The notes under the pieces: generated by a model | Told to the model about the DNA's origin: nothing | Database searches by the model: none | Seen by the model: only the letters and a program-made list of their open reading frames with translations | Shown: positions 1 to 13,468 of the stretch, piece by piece | Layout of the letters: the number at the start of each line of letters is the position of its first letter | Numbering within the stretch: position 1 is the stretch's first letter | From: Mesaphorura yosii | Lineage: Eukaryota > Arthropoda > Collembola > Poduromorpha > Tullbergiidae | DNA length: 64,000 nucleotides | Assembly (NCBI GenBank): GCA_009869945.1 | Contig: WIXG01000039.1 | Location: forward strand, 186,001-250,000 | Reading direction: 5' to 3' | Program-made: the position numbers and the translations under genes

Positions 1-3000
1 CCAACATACGACACAAGTTTTCGATTTCAATTTCAAGTGTGGCTTGCCTTGTTTCTGTTTCCTGGACGGGACTCGTTGACCTGTATTCATTTCATGGCCT
101 GGTCAGCAAGCCTACAAAAGAAAAGAGTTGGCCAGCCGATTGCCGATCCTGCTTGCCCTGACCTCACTTTGGCCTGGCCCTCGACCATCGCAATCCAGGA
201 AGTGTACAAATGCAACACAAACGAAAGGTCAGGCTAGCTTGCTTAATGAAACGAGTCCTTCACCCTTTTATGCTTCAATGTAGACTGTAGAGTACTCTTA
301 ATTCTTTTATTTTGATGATCTATGTCATCAAACCCATTATTTGTATTGTACGCTGCTGCGCTGACTGCTGACCCACATCCCACTTAAATTAGTCAACACG
401 AGTAAGTAGTCCACCTACACTCCACTACAACGAAACACAAAGTGTGTGTGTACTGCAATTACGAACACTTGCATTATTGTGTACGCCGCGATCTGCGCCT
501 GTGAGCCTGAGTGCGTTCTCGTAATTTGATGATTTGGGGTCAAATTGAGATCAAAGAGCAGAGAATACTCAAGCCAGGCCAAACGTAAAGGCAAACGAGA
601 TCGAGAGCAAAAACAAAAGGCAATAATCGCCAAGGAATGTGTCCTGTCCACTTCACAGCGTAGCGTACGTAGCACGCACGCATCATGAAATGAGTTAATT
701 GAGCCTTTCCATTTCATTTCCGTGTCTTCATCTTCATCGTTCCCGCACAGTCATAAAACATAAAATAACTTTCTTTCTACGATACGATTTGGCTTGAGCA
801 TTGGACGTGTCTGCGTCTTGGCTATTAATCAAGCGTAATAATTACAGAGTACGAAGCCTGTTGGCAGCAACCGGACCCGTGCTCTGGCTTTTGCGTCATG
901 CGATGAGTATCAGACTGAGGCTGAGACGCGGACGCGACGGGTTCAATAAAATGTGCGTGTACATTGTCCTCTTGGGAAGATGAGTCATTGAACAGGGAAA
1001 GGATTAAATCATTGCACTCATTGCAGTTCCATGCACAGCAAAAGACAACAAGTTTCACTGCTGCTGTTGCTGCATTGCATGGGAATCGCGGATCGGATGC
1101 ACACACGGAACCTGCCTGGCTGGCTACCGACAGAAGAAGCAGAAACGAGCACGATGCACGACGACCGAGGGCATGACCTCTCGCTCTGCTACTTGGCTTG
1201 GCCCGACTCCTTTCTCCTCTGTGAAGATACTTTTCCTTTCCTGGTTACAGGTTAGCAACAGCAACAGCAGCTTTCTCGCATGCATGAGCGTCGTGAGAAC
1301 GTGAGCGAACGGGTGACATGTTCGCATACGCCGAGTCAGTCAGAGTCTGCCGTGCTGTGCCGTCTATTTTGGAACGGAAGAAAGTAGTCTACAGTCGTCG
1401 TGCCGTCGTCGTTAATCGCAGCAAATGTGAACGCACTCGAGACGCGAGTCCAACCTCCAACAATAAAAGTACAGTTTTGTTGAGATAGTCTCGCGATGCG
1501 CTGGTATGCGATGCGTGCGGAAGGCATTCCTCTCGCATTCCCTTTGTAGTGGTGTTGGCGAACGGCGAAAGCATTGCACTGCACTCGCATTGCGTTTAAG
1601 AGCATGATTACGATTATTTCCTGTACTGCGTATCGTCGTACCGTGCCGAGGCGTCAAGTCAGTGCACTGCACTACGAATGAACCTCAAAACTGCAAGCAA
1701 GCAGGCGGCCAAGCCAAGCATAGAATTCGCAATACACACGTTTTTTGCCAAGCCATGCCATGAAGCCATGACGCTATGGAACCAGCACTACAGCTACGTA
1801 ATGTAACTCTATCCCGTGCTTGTGCTTGCTTTGCCCGTACACAAAATCCAGGCCGTTCATTCACCTCTCCGCTCACAGTGCAAATAAGTTTATAGACTTT
1901 TTACGCGTACGTGTTATGACGAGATCTTCTTCTCGGCTGCTCTGTGGCTCATGCCAATGCACTGAAATGACTCTTTGTCTTGCCTCGCCTGCTGTACAGC
2001 TTGCCGCCTGCTATTAATGCTATGCTCTCCCTATACGATTTTTGATGATCTCCTGGCTCGCTGGCGCACAGCGACCAGCGACTTTGTGTATAATTTTAAT
2101 GATTATGTTGATGCTGGTGTTGATGACGGGATTCTCAAACACAACAAATTATGCGATATGCGAATGCGAATTGCCAGCGCAGTCAGCAGCTAGCCTGGTG
2201 AGAGTCCAAACCTAATATTATGATACAAATAGGAATACTACCAAGAACGAAGGCAGCAGCAGCAGGAAAGCAGAAAGGTGGCTGAGGACAATGTACTTGG
2301 GACTGAACTCTCGTAACTCGTAACGTTATATTATCCCATTATGCAGTGCAGTGGCAACGGGCAGGGCGGGCTTGCAATGGCAATGAATGTATGAAAATAT
2401 ATCTTTATATGGTTTTAAAATTTCTCAACTGCAAACTGAGGATTATTCAAAGCAAGCCAGTACAGTTCGGAAAAGTACGAGTACAAAATGCAGGGACAAA
2501 GCAACACAGCTGATGAGCTCGAGACATGTAAACGTAAACAAGAATTGCGTGAATCGTGAAAGAAGACGAGCGATGGACGAAGATGAGTAGTATGAGCGCA
2601 TGAGGATGCTGATGAAAGAAAAATGCGAAGAGACCAACGAACTAAATGAACCCTGCGTCTGTCAAGTCAAGGATGAAGACGAGAACAGAACACAGAACGG
2701 TGCAGTGCAGATTATGAATAATTGCCTTCATGCATTTGCGTACTGCTCGCGTACGCGTATACATTTTAATAATGATGTCGTTCTCGTCGTGTCCATCCGT
2801 CTGTGCATCTACCCGAATGAACTCCAGCTGAACTTTCACATCACACGCACCACGCACGATACGAAAGTGTAAAGATCTCATTCCTCATTCAATCGAGACT
2901 GAAGGAAGGAAAGGGAAGCCGTGGCGGCCAGCCATAAACTATACTCTCACTCATAAAGAAATCTTTGTCAACTGTACTGTGAAATTGAAAAAAGGAGCTG

Positions 3001-6000
3001 CGCGAGCGTTATGGCGAAGTTTTACGACCATTTCGTTTAACAAAACGCAATAATTGAGTTATGAGGAAGACATTAACTTGGCGCAGGCGCATTGCGAATA
3101 CGATTTTACGACTTTGCAGGCGAAGAGCTGATGCTGACTCATCATTACATCATTCTCCATGCTTTTCTATGCGTACGCGATGCGTGATTTCTTTATAATA
3201 TAGAGTTCAAATGACTGCATTTCGTTTGACGACGTTGCATTTACAGCTAATTTTACATAAGAAAAATATAGCGAAGCAGAGAAGAGTTAAAAAGTCACCA
3301 GAGTTCAAACTCAGAACAGAGTCAAAGCCAAAGCCAATAGCCAAGTATCACAATTCTAACCGCACGACATGAGACATGATTCATATTCATAATTTTCATA
3401 TTTTTCGTATGCACAATAGAACAGAATGCAATTGTGACTAATAAGGCAGCAAGTCAAGCCAGCAGTCAGCCTGCCTGGAGTTTTGGTGAGGCTACGAAAA
3501 CAAAAATGAAGCCACAAAATCGTTTCGTGTTTAGTCTTTAGTGTTTTGATTCCAGTTCTAAAAAGCAACACCAAAAGTCAAAGCAATAGTCACATTGCCA
3601 TCACTACTCTGGAGTGCAACCTCACAAGTGACAGTCGATAGTCAACCCAAAGCCAAATCCATACTGACTGAGCTCACGTTGCTGTTGCCGTTGCAGCGCC
3701 GCCGAGTAATCGTCTCACACCTTATTAACATGTACATAAGAGGAAAAGACCTTGAACCCTTGCAGTACAGCTATTCATAGAATGTCATCAATTTCAATTG
3801 AGCTTTACATTTTACAGAACACAATGTAGGCAAGGCAGTGAGCTTCGGCGCAGAGTTCATCCGCTGCTTATTGCTTGCTGTTGCTGTTGCGTTGCTCATT
3901 GCTCAAGACAAGGCAAGAGTTCTTCAGAGTCGTGTCGAGTTCATGTTGCTCAATTAATTGCTTATAATCTGCATTCTGCAATCTTTCTTCAGGGCCCAGC
4001 CGCGTCCTCCGCCAGGACGCGGAGGACGCTTCGCGGTCGGTCGCGTCAACGTCAACAGAGTTCATGCGGTTGACAGTCTCAATGACGAATTACCAATTCT
4101 GTTCGTAATCAAATCACCTTGTCTGTGTATACAGAATAGGACTGCGAATGAAAAGTCGCATAAAGAATGATTCTGACTCAAAGCAGTCACTCGCACGCAT
4201 TGCCAAAGCATAGGTCCATTACGTCCTTTTTGGTACGATAAATGGAATTTTTGTCAGTTTAAAGCACACCATTTCTGGATGTCGATGCAGATGCTTTCCA
4301 GTCGCTTGTCGTTGCTTTTTAAGCTACAGCGAAGCAGCCTGGGTAAGTCGTCAGATGCTCAACTTGGTGCTGCTGCTGGTAGTTTTCACTTGAAATGGAT
4401 ATAAACGACTGAGCGAGTGTGCTGATGACCTTGTACTTTGTCTGCTGCCATGAACTACACGACTCAATTATTATCAAATTAAATATGAATTTTGTAATAC
4501 AGCAACTATGCAATGCGTGGAGCATGGTTCAGTGTTCAGCTGAGTTAAAAAGAGCAGCGAGCAGGCATGACATTGAAAATGGAACTTTTCATTGGCCAGG
4601 CTGGCAAGCCAGGGAATGTGGATGCTTTGAATTTTCAAGGTGAAATCGGCAGTCGGCATAGCACAGAATGCAGAAGTTTAAAGAATAAAGAAAGTACGGA
4701 AAAATTCACGGCGTAATTTAATTGCTGGTGTAACCGATAGGATACAAGAAAGTAAGAGAGTTCCTCAACCTGGAGCATGTCCCGCCGACGTCGAACCGGG
4801 TTGGCGTCGGCGCGCGGTGCGGCCTTCAACGAGATCATAAAGTCAACCTGGGCCACAACCTCTATTTACATGAAGGTGATGGAGATTAAGTTACATATGC
4901 TTTCGCATGCATTTACACATAATTTCAGCCAGTCCAGCTACTGGAAGAGAGGTCTATAATTTAGCAATGAGCGAGTAGCGAAAAGCGATGGAGAGATGAA
5001 CAACCGGTTTCTGTCCTCAATTTCTCCTTTGTTGTGTTTTGTTCTGGGTGCTGCGCTTTCTTAAGGATTCGCATTTCGCGTTGACTAATGATTATTCACA
5101 GCACAAAGGAGTCAAGTCAGGAGCCAGCCCAGACAGGACATGGAATGGGCTCAAGTATAAGCCAACACTCGACAGTATATTTTGCAACAATGCCTTTGTC
5201 GTTTGCCTTTGCGGTGCAAACTTGTGAGAAGGTCGCAAAAATTAGACAGACACCAATTTTCTGCTTAAAAGCGTCAGAAAATGTGAAAATCAAAAATTTC
5301 TACAAATAGCACCGTGAATCGGTTCGAAAAAATTCAAAATTACACGAGAGGACGGAATTAATGTCAAAAAGGACAAAAAGAGAGTTGGATACACATCACG
5401 AGGGCAGTGTTTGAGAGTTCATTTGACGTGTTGATGCTGACGCTGATGATGTGAGAGTTTAAAGTGAAACGATAAAACTTCAGCTTCAGCGCGAACGTGA
5501 AACAGTCAAGTCGAAGTCGAAGTCGCGAGTCTATTGAACTCTTTTGACTTCTTTCTTATTACAGTGCAGCACAGAGCCATGAACGAAGTGAAGTGCAGAT
5601 ATGAGATACTCAATTGACTGAACCGACGAGCAAGCAGTTCATAAGCACGTTACTTTTTAGCAAATGGCAAGCGCAAAAGCAACAGTCGAGATTCGACTTT
5701 CTTTCTTCTCAGAGTTCGCGCACGGTCTGCGCTGCGCTTCTTCACACGAGAAACGAGAAACACGACTCAAGACGTGCACTTACCACGAAATCCAGTCCAG
5801 CTTCAGCTTCTCGATGCTGATGTTAAATTATGATAAATTCTTTTATGGGCCGTGTTTTATTGCAATTTATGAATCTGGCTTGCAAATTTCTAGTCCTCCA
5901 ACGTAAAAAAGGTAAACGAGCCGGTCGAGAGTCAGGAGTCAGTGAACTAGGCTGAATTAATTTGCAAAAATGCGACTGCTTCTGCTTCCAGATTTTCCAT

Positions 6001-9000
6001 CCACTTCGATGCAGGTCTTCGATTTCTCAATTACTGCATACAAAACGCAAAATCCAAGAATAGCACATGAATGAATGGTTGAGTTCACTATTCACTGCTC
6101 CGGTCCGGCGGCACGACAGCTTTGTCACCTTAACTAAACGACTAAATGTTCACTGAATGTGAATTTGGTTTGGCAGTTTAGAAATTATGTCTTTTGTCCT
6201 ACGAAAGGACATGCAACACTCCACGTCGTCCAGCGGCACGTCTGATAGGACTCCACTTCAAGACGAGCACAGCACTGCTTCGCTTGCAACAATCAGTTGT
6301 CTAGTCAGAGTCACTGCTTTCGGTGCGTGCAGGCAGGACAAGGACACTGCTGAGCTGTCGAGTCGAAGAACGAACTCACACCGTGGACTCACAAACGCGA
6401 ACTGAACTCAGCAACTGAAGAACTGAACATTCAACCACATGGCATGGCATTGCTTGGCTCGTTCACTGAGAGTTCGAGTTCGCTTGCTCGTTTGTGTTGC
6501 TATAATGCGATGTACTCGGCATCGGCAACTGAACTGACTTGACTTCTCTCGTGCTATTACTTTTGGCTGACTTTCTTTTTTCGAAACGCGAAACGTTTCT
6601 ATAATGGCCAGGGCAGAGGAACAGCAGCAACAATGAACCACGTACCAAAGTTGGTTAAACTCAAGTACGCGAGTGCATTGGCAAAATGCATGAATTCTTG
6701 ACGAGGTTCAATTCTTTTTCCTTAATCCACCAAAATCTGCACTGCTGCACTGCAAAATCTGTGAATGTGCACTCGTGTAATAATTTGCCACCAAAACCCA
6801 AACAACAGGACCTGCCTCCTCCGTACGTTACTTCGTTTTCAGCTCGCGCTCGCGTTCGTCCTCAGTTCAGTTCAAAGAGTTGAATGACTGAAAAAGAGTT
6901 TCACTCCTCTCTGACTGCGAATGGGACAGCGATCTCTTCGCTCTTATTGCTTATTGCTATCACTTCTTTCTTTCTTGTGATGGTCCCAAGTCAAGTCAGT
7001 CGCGCTGTCTTCGTCTTTCTTCGAACTGCCTTGCCGATTAGCATGCAAAAAAATCACAAGCGGGCGGGCGAATGGTCTAGAACTGGAACCGTAAACCATA
7101 CGCGAACACGGGTAAGCACAAGTCCTGGTTAGTACATATGCGAAGCGATTGGACGTAATCACATTATTTCACCTTCAAATCCAAACGGAAGCAATGCACT
7201 CTGAAACGGTTCTTTCCCATCGTCCCGCTCCTCATGGCAGAGCATAGAAAAGAAACGATGAACGAAGAGACTCTTCGGTCGGGGCTCTTCGGTTCGGGTT
7301 TCCAAGATGTACTGAAACGCAATGCATGCAATGCGATGCTCCCATTGCGTGCAGTGTACACTGAAAACACCGAAAATCGACCAGCCCCACGCTACTGACG
7401 CTACGCTTCTTACTTTACAAGGCTATTGCTTTCGTCGTCGTTGTGCCTATGACGAAATCAAAATTCGGGTCTAGTACGTAGTTCCCGTGCCGTGCAGCCC
7501 GCAGTGAGCAGTGCAGAGCGAGAGCGCGTTCTTCAGAGTTCCTTTACCCTTTCATCCAATCTCAATGACATTCTATTCGAGTTCGGGCAACAACAGGGAC
7601 CAGAGACAAGAGACGCAGAGCAAAGCAAAGCACGAAACAGAACAGGAACATCCGGCAAAGACGATCCGAGATCGGAACGGAGAAAATTAATTACATCAAT
7701 AAAGACTGAAGAGGACAAGAAATCTTGTGGATGGGAAATTCTTGGGAAGAAATTGAATGACGACTTGAGTACTTCCTCCGAACAAATATTTTACGAAAGG
7801 CGCTGCTCGCTGCTTGGCTTTGACTTGTCGCTCGTGTGTGATGGGTGCACCTGGAGCACAATTAATTGTAATGATGCGGTCAACCAAACGCAAACCAGCA
7901 AGTAACTGTATGCAATGCAGTTCAGTGCGCGCATTGCAATTGCGTGGGTAATTAACTTAGTCTCAACCCGAGCCTGAGCTTGAGCAGTTTGCAGTTCCAG
8001 CGGCCGCAGTTGGGAATGATGGCGTCACGGCGCGATTCGGCTGCTCGGATGACCTTGTCTAATTCGAGCCTGGTATTTTTAGCCTTCGATTCACGATAAA
8101 AAATATTAATTATTGCGTTGCGGCAGCGGCTGCGTGTTCTCGTACTCATACCCAATTACTACGACCACGCCACACCGTACACGTACTCATGGAGTGCTAT
8201 AGCAAAATACCGCGGCCACATGCCTGCCTGCCTGAAGAAAGAACGGATGCAGCTGCTGTATGGACGTTCTGTTTGGAGTTTGGACGTAAATTACTTAAAC
8301 TACGACTGCACCACACCACACAATTGATGTGAAAGAATGTATTGGTTGTGATGTTGGCTATGACTCCGGTTGGGTAGAGTTTTTTTTCGTCCACGTCTAC
8401 CGTCATGGCCACAATTTCCGCTGTATTAATGAACGCACTTTTTATGACTCTTCTTGCATGGCGCGTCTGCGTTAGCCGACTGTGTCAGGGATTAACTTGA
8501 ATTCGGTCTTGGTTTTGGTCTTCCTTCTCTCCCTATCTGGCGGTATTTTCATTGTTGAGAAAGAATGAAAGGTTTGTAGTAAGCAATAAGAAATGAGACC
8601 TTTCCGCTTTCCCGCACAGCACTGTGGCGTGCCATGTAACAAGATTGGGTTGGATTGTTGGGTAAATATAAACACGACACATAGCACGTGGCCACATTGG
8701 AATAGTCGGAAAAGATGTTTCATCTGTCAGAAATCTTAGAAATGTGTTACATGCATATGCAGCGCGGTACAGAAAGCTGAATGCACTGTCTGTCTCCGAG
8801 CCTGCCTGATGTGTAATAGTGTAATCTGACACTCGAGATTTCAGGAAACCCTTCTGAATGCAAAACATGCTTAATGTTTCTGAAGCTGCTGCATGGAAAT
8901 GAGAGCAAATGCGCGGTGCAAATCAACACCACGTCGATGTCAAATGCCCGTCGATGAGCGGCGGACATTTGGTACAACACGGGCACACGTCACATGTCAC

Positions 9001-10823
9001 ATGCATCGCAGTGCAGTGAGATTATTCAGGCAAGAAGAAAGGTGACACTTTGACTCCGTCTTTCGTCCGTCCAAATCTTGTGATGTTGTAGATATCGGAT
9101 AAAAAGTAATAAGCAACAGCTACGCTACAAGAATCGCGCGTCCTAAAATAAAATCAAGGACCTTCGCTCTGTAAACTGCTCTCTGGCTCTCCGTCGAGCT
9201 CTGTTCACCGTTGTCACCCGTCCCATGCCCGTGTAAAAACCTCTAAATCCATCGCACCAGCGACTAGCACCGCATAACTTGCTATTTGCTCGTGCCGTGT
9301 ATCGTGTATTTTTGCAAGCATTTCGCAGGATTACGGGGTAGTGCTACGGACGATCGAGAAAACAACAATGACAATATGTAGAATTTGAATTTTATGACTT
9401 TGGGAGTGTGGTACAAGCACCAAGCTGTAAGTTAAGTTAAGCTGGTTTATTCAACACGGCGTCAGACCGCACCAGCAGCGAAAAGCAAGCAACCACTCCA
9501 TGCAAGGAGCAAAGCTTTTCTGGCATTCAAAAGTTGAAAACGCATAGTCTCATCTCAAGGTTAAACACGCGGGTTCAGGGTTTTTCTCTCTTTCACTTCG
9601 CTGCAGAGTCCGTGTGCTTTACAACAAGGCAAGGCAAGCAACGTTATCTTCACTTATTCGCTTTTCGCTCTCTCCACTGCAACACTGTGAAACTGCGATT
9701 GCAAGGCCGGAGATTGTGGCTGTGGCCTGGCCTGACGCGACCGTGGTATACGCAGCCAAACTGAAGCCGCGCCGTGCTCGGAAGATTTTTTATTCATTTA
9801 ATGCGATATGCGAGTGCGAGGATGATGTTGAATTGAGCTCTGAGCATTTCAGTCGCTGAGTCGCTTGGTGGTGAAGGCCAAGGCTGGACGTCGACATTTA
9901 ATGGCATCGGCTGGCCTCCCATAACTTTGGCTTTGGCTTTGGCTTTGGCTTGGCCGGGCTGGGCTTGGGTTTTGGCGCAGCGTTCGCTTTTGGCTTACCC
10001 AAGAGCGAGAAACGAGAAAACGATTAAACAATCTCCTCGGTTCGTATTTCAATCCGACTTTATATGATAGCACTCTAAAACAATTCTCATTTGTCCGAAT
10101 GCACAGTGCATTGCCAAAACTGCAAACGCAGCAGGATCACGGCTCATAATGCAAATCGAATCGGTCCAGATGGTATAACAGCGCGAGCGTCGGACGTCCA
10201 TCTACAGCTAATCCATGAAACATGAATCGAAAATACTGAAACCGCTGTGTCTGGAATTTTCATTCCAATGGTTTCAGATTTAGCAGCAACGCTCTACTGT
10301 ACGCTACGCATATTTCGTAGTCAGTTGAATTTAGTGCAGCACTTGAATAATCACTACCGATTAGAGCCTATGTCCATGACCTTGGTTATGCATTTGTCAT
10401 TTGCGTATTTGGTATTTGGATTTACTTCACATCGTCTGCTCTGTTATCGCTTCGCTATCGCTGCTGGCTGATGAACACTGTGGAAGTCGAGTAGAAGACT
10501 GCGACTCTGCCTACGCATACATTTATACCACTTCTATATCAGACAGCCTTTTAACTGAATTTGCTATTTAAACCGTGAACGTGAACTTTCGAAGGGCAAA
10601 TGAATCAGACTCTCTGGTAATTCCTGCCGTTAGACATTCACGTTCGTTGGTTTGTTGAATTTGCAGAAACAAGAATTTTATTAAGTTCTTCGAAAAATTC
10701 GATAATAATGAGTCATATGTAATAAGTTGATACACTTAATAAAGATATAGCACTATGAGGGTCAAATGTAACCTATTTAATTTGAAATTGTCCGGTTTCA
10801 AAAAAAGACGACGAAAAAGAATC
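1..10823. other. Gene-free interval, no supported coding sequence
   Basis: I find no gene in this stretch. All open frames are short (under about 140 codons), many lack an ATG, none carries a recognisable domain, and none is extended by plausible splice junctions. The base composition resembles the long introns at 24.0-28.8 kb and 53.2-55.7 kb, so it may be intergenic or intronic DNA of a gene outside the window. The only clear simple repeat is the CTTTGG run listed separately. Confidence 0.6.
9925..9948. repeat. Microsatellite (CTTTGG)4
   Basis: Four perfect tandem copies of the hexamer CTTTGG, followed by a decayed fifth copy. It lies in non-coding sequence and has no evident function. Confidence 0.9.
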
Positions 10824-11845
10824 CTACTCCGCCATTTCATGTTCATCTTCATCAATGCCAGCAACTCCAATTTCGGAATCTTCTTTTTCTTCACAGGAAT
10901 CTTCAACCGCTTTCCCAGTTTGGTCTGCAATTTGCTCAGAAAATTCAGAATTCAGCTGCTCTTCGCCTTCTGCCGAGTCAGTTTTGATGTCACCTTCGTC
11001 AACTTTCTGAGGTTGAGGATCATCTTCGTCCATAGAAGCCATGGCATCGGTCGCATCGGTTTTTGACGGCTCTTCTTTAATTTCCACTTCATTACCGTCA
11101 TTGACGGTCTGCTTCCGGCCACTTGTTCGATTTGCTGGATCATCCATTTTTTTACGTCGTTTGGGTCCTGTCTCTTGATCAGCTTTCTTTTTTGCATTTG
11201 CATTGGACATATTCTTTCTCTTCCGATTCCAGGTTAAATTGTATCCTTTACCTTTCGGTTGTTTAATCGAATCGGGCGAAGCTTTAAAATAGAAAGACAG
11301 GCAACGTAAGTTTCTGTTACAAGTTTCGTAAGAGCAGCAGCCCAGCAGCACCTACCAGTATCTGTCTTGGTGTCATCAGAGGAAGCTTCCTCATCCTCAG
11401 ATGACGGGCTCACGGTGAGAATGGGGTGTCTTTTCAGGAAACCATAGTACCAATCGTCACTGGCTATTCTCCGCTCCTTGTTGAACTTATTCGGGATACC
11501 GTTTGTGTTGCAATATTCGAAGCATATTTTCTTGACATCAGTTGCAGAAACTGTGAACCCTTGTTTTATCAAGTCAAATACTGTCTTTTCGAGGACATTT
11601 TCTTCAAGCCCATTCAATAGTGACAATCCGCCTTTTTGTCTAACGAAACTAACGATATCTTCCAAAGATTCTTCACCGTCGATAACTTTACGGTTATGTC
11701 GATAAAGAGTTGCCCGTGAAATGCCAAACTGCCTTGCGGCTTCATTAATTTTTAACTTTTTTTCGCTAATTAATGTAAGAGCTTTCACTAAATCCTCCTT
11801 TGACCATCTGTCTTGAGTCTTCCTCTTGTAGTTACGCACCATCAT
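10824..11845 (-). CDS. Pipsqueak/CENP-B-type helix-turn-helix DNA-binding protein
   Basis: Two exons, 11845-11356 and 11281-10824, joined by a 74-nt GT-AG intron, give 315 residues. The start is the first of two adjacent ATGs, with the family-typical opening MMVRNYKRKTQ; an in-frame TTG lies upstream. Residues about 5-50 form a psq-type HTH (RWSKEDLVKAL, then NEAARQFGISRATLYRH). Residues about 70-145 resemble the second, CENP-B-type HTH of Tigger/pogo transposases (FNKERRIASDDWYYGFLKRHP). The rest is a Ser/Asp/Glu-rich acidic tail with a Lys/Arg cluster (PKRRKKMDD) that could act as a nuclear signal. No DDE catalytic domain follows, so this looks like a host DNA-binding protein derived from a transposase N-terminus. 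Target and role are unknown. Certain about the HTH class, unsure about function. Confidence 0.75.
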
Positions 11846-13395
11846 GACCTTATCTTTGAACCCCAATTGTCCTAAATTGCACTAAAGCATAAAAATAGAT
11901 TAACTTAGTTACTTGTGCCATGCACAAACGGGTCAATTTATGCAACACAGCTGCGAACAAGTTGGGTACCTTATACTAATCAATAGAAGGATTCCTTCAT
12001 TCCTCATCAATATTCCAGATGAAAGATGATTCAACCTCGGACGATGACTCGGAACGTCGGATCAGCTTCTAGACTTCAACAAAGCAATGAACCAGCAGCA
12101 GGCTCGGTGCCCGCTGTCTACTAACAATTACTCAAAATTCAGCAATATATTAGCACTGCAGATTGGACCGCTTCAATTCTAAAAGAAATTGATAGCAAAA
12201 CCCGACCATTTAACTAACAAAACAATTAAAAATCAATTTATGGCAGCTCCACACATATGGTTCTTGAAGGTATGAGTTCAAATTACGCACTTCTTGCTGG
12301 TACCGATAACTATTCGAAAGAATCACACTACTACGGCTTGACGCACCGTTAGAAGCAAAGCAAGAAAGCTGCCTTAACAAACATTGACGCAAAGGTTTCA
12401 TCGGGAGAACTCAGTCCTAAATCGATAATGCGCAATTGATGGGCTAATAATTAGGAATCAGTTACGAAAAGTAAATGTTTCTGTACTAAAGCGGCTGCGT
12501 GGCTGGCTAAAAAGTAATTTTGCCTGACTCGTGGCCGGTGGATTGGCCATTTTTTTTATGCCAGGTGAAAAATGAAGAGCTACTCTGATGATCTCGGCCA
12601 GTTCTCCGAACAAATGCAAATGCTAATCAGCTAATTCAGTACTAACTGGCTGGCAGTTGATTTTTCACGGAAATCCTTGAATTGACCAATTAATACGAGG
12701 GCAAGAGACTTCGAAACGTCTGCTTTCGCAATCAGCACGTTAGTCAGCACATTAGCTGAACGCGATGCGAGTACGTGCAAAGGAAACATTGACAAGCAAA
12801 ATCAACTATCTCAAGTGCGTTATGTGGAGCAGATTCTGTGAATTTTGTGAAAATATGGAACTTTTTGTTGAAGGATTAGATGACCGGTGACCCAAGACTG
12901 TGAGAAGTGAAACAAATGGGATCATTTTGGTGAAAAAATTCCATATATAATCCTGAAATATAGCGTACACATGTACGGCTTGTAAAAATTGACTTGTTAT
13001 CAAATCGCGTCTCCCATTCAAGTATTTTTGGGCAAGAAGACCCAAATGAACCAAACCGCAAAACAAAAACTACGTTAGCAAAACACAAAATAATCTCTGC
13101 CTGACGCAGTTAGAAGTTCGGAGGCTAAATTAGCACGAAATCTGCGTGCGCGTACAGTGATGCTGCGCTTCCCAAGAAGAGCAATTACTCAACCATTGTA
13201 GCATAGTAGTGTAAAACAATAGCGGGGCTGGCAATTGAAAGGTAATTGCCCATACGCCTTACCTGTGTAGGGCTAAATGACAATACGTGTTACAATCGTT
13301 CACGTCCCCGTTTGACGGTCATCGTGAGCATCATCCGCCGAGTAAAGCACTTGAACTCATGATCCTAATCAATACAGAATACATGTTTCGGCTCA
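11846..13395. other. Intergenic interval between divergent HTH and laccase genes
   Basis: About 1.5 kb with no supported coding frame. It must contain the promoter of the minus-strand HTH gene and, at its right end, that of the plus-strand laccase. I see no repeat or RNA gene in it. Confidence 0.5.
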
Positions 13396-13403
13396 TATAA
13401 ATA
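13396..13403 (+). promoter_or_regulatory. TATA box of the laccase-like gene
   Basis: TATAAATA lies 66 nt upstream of the signal-peptide ATG at 13469. Transcription would be expected to start 25-30 nt downstream, near 13427. This places the in-frame ATG at 13406 upstream of the mRNA and supports 13469 as the real start. Confidence 0.6.
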
Positions 13404-13468
13404 AAATGGACGCTGGAGTCACGTTTCATTTCAGATTCAGAATTCAGATAGTTACATTCAGAGTCAAA

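Noticed and set aside
7492-7905. 137-codon open frame on the plus strand in the gene-poor left arm
   Set aside because: It lacks an ATG at its start and shows no domain, no supportive splice sites and no coding-like neighbours; it is plausible by chance.
13406-13468. Upstream ATG in frame with the laccase
   Set aside because: It lies 3 nt after the TATA box, so it would precede the transcription start, and it would bury the signal peptide.
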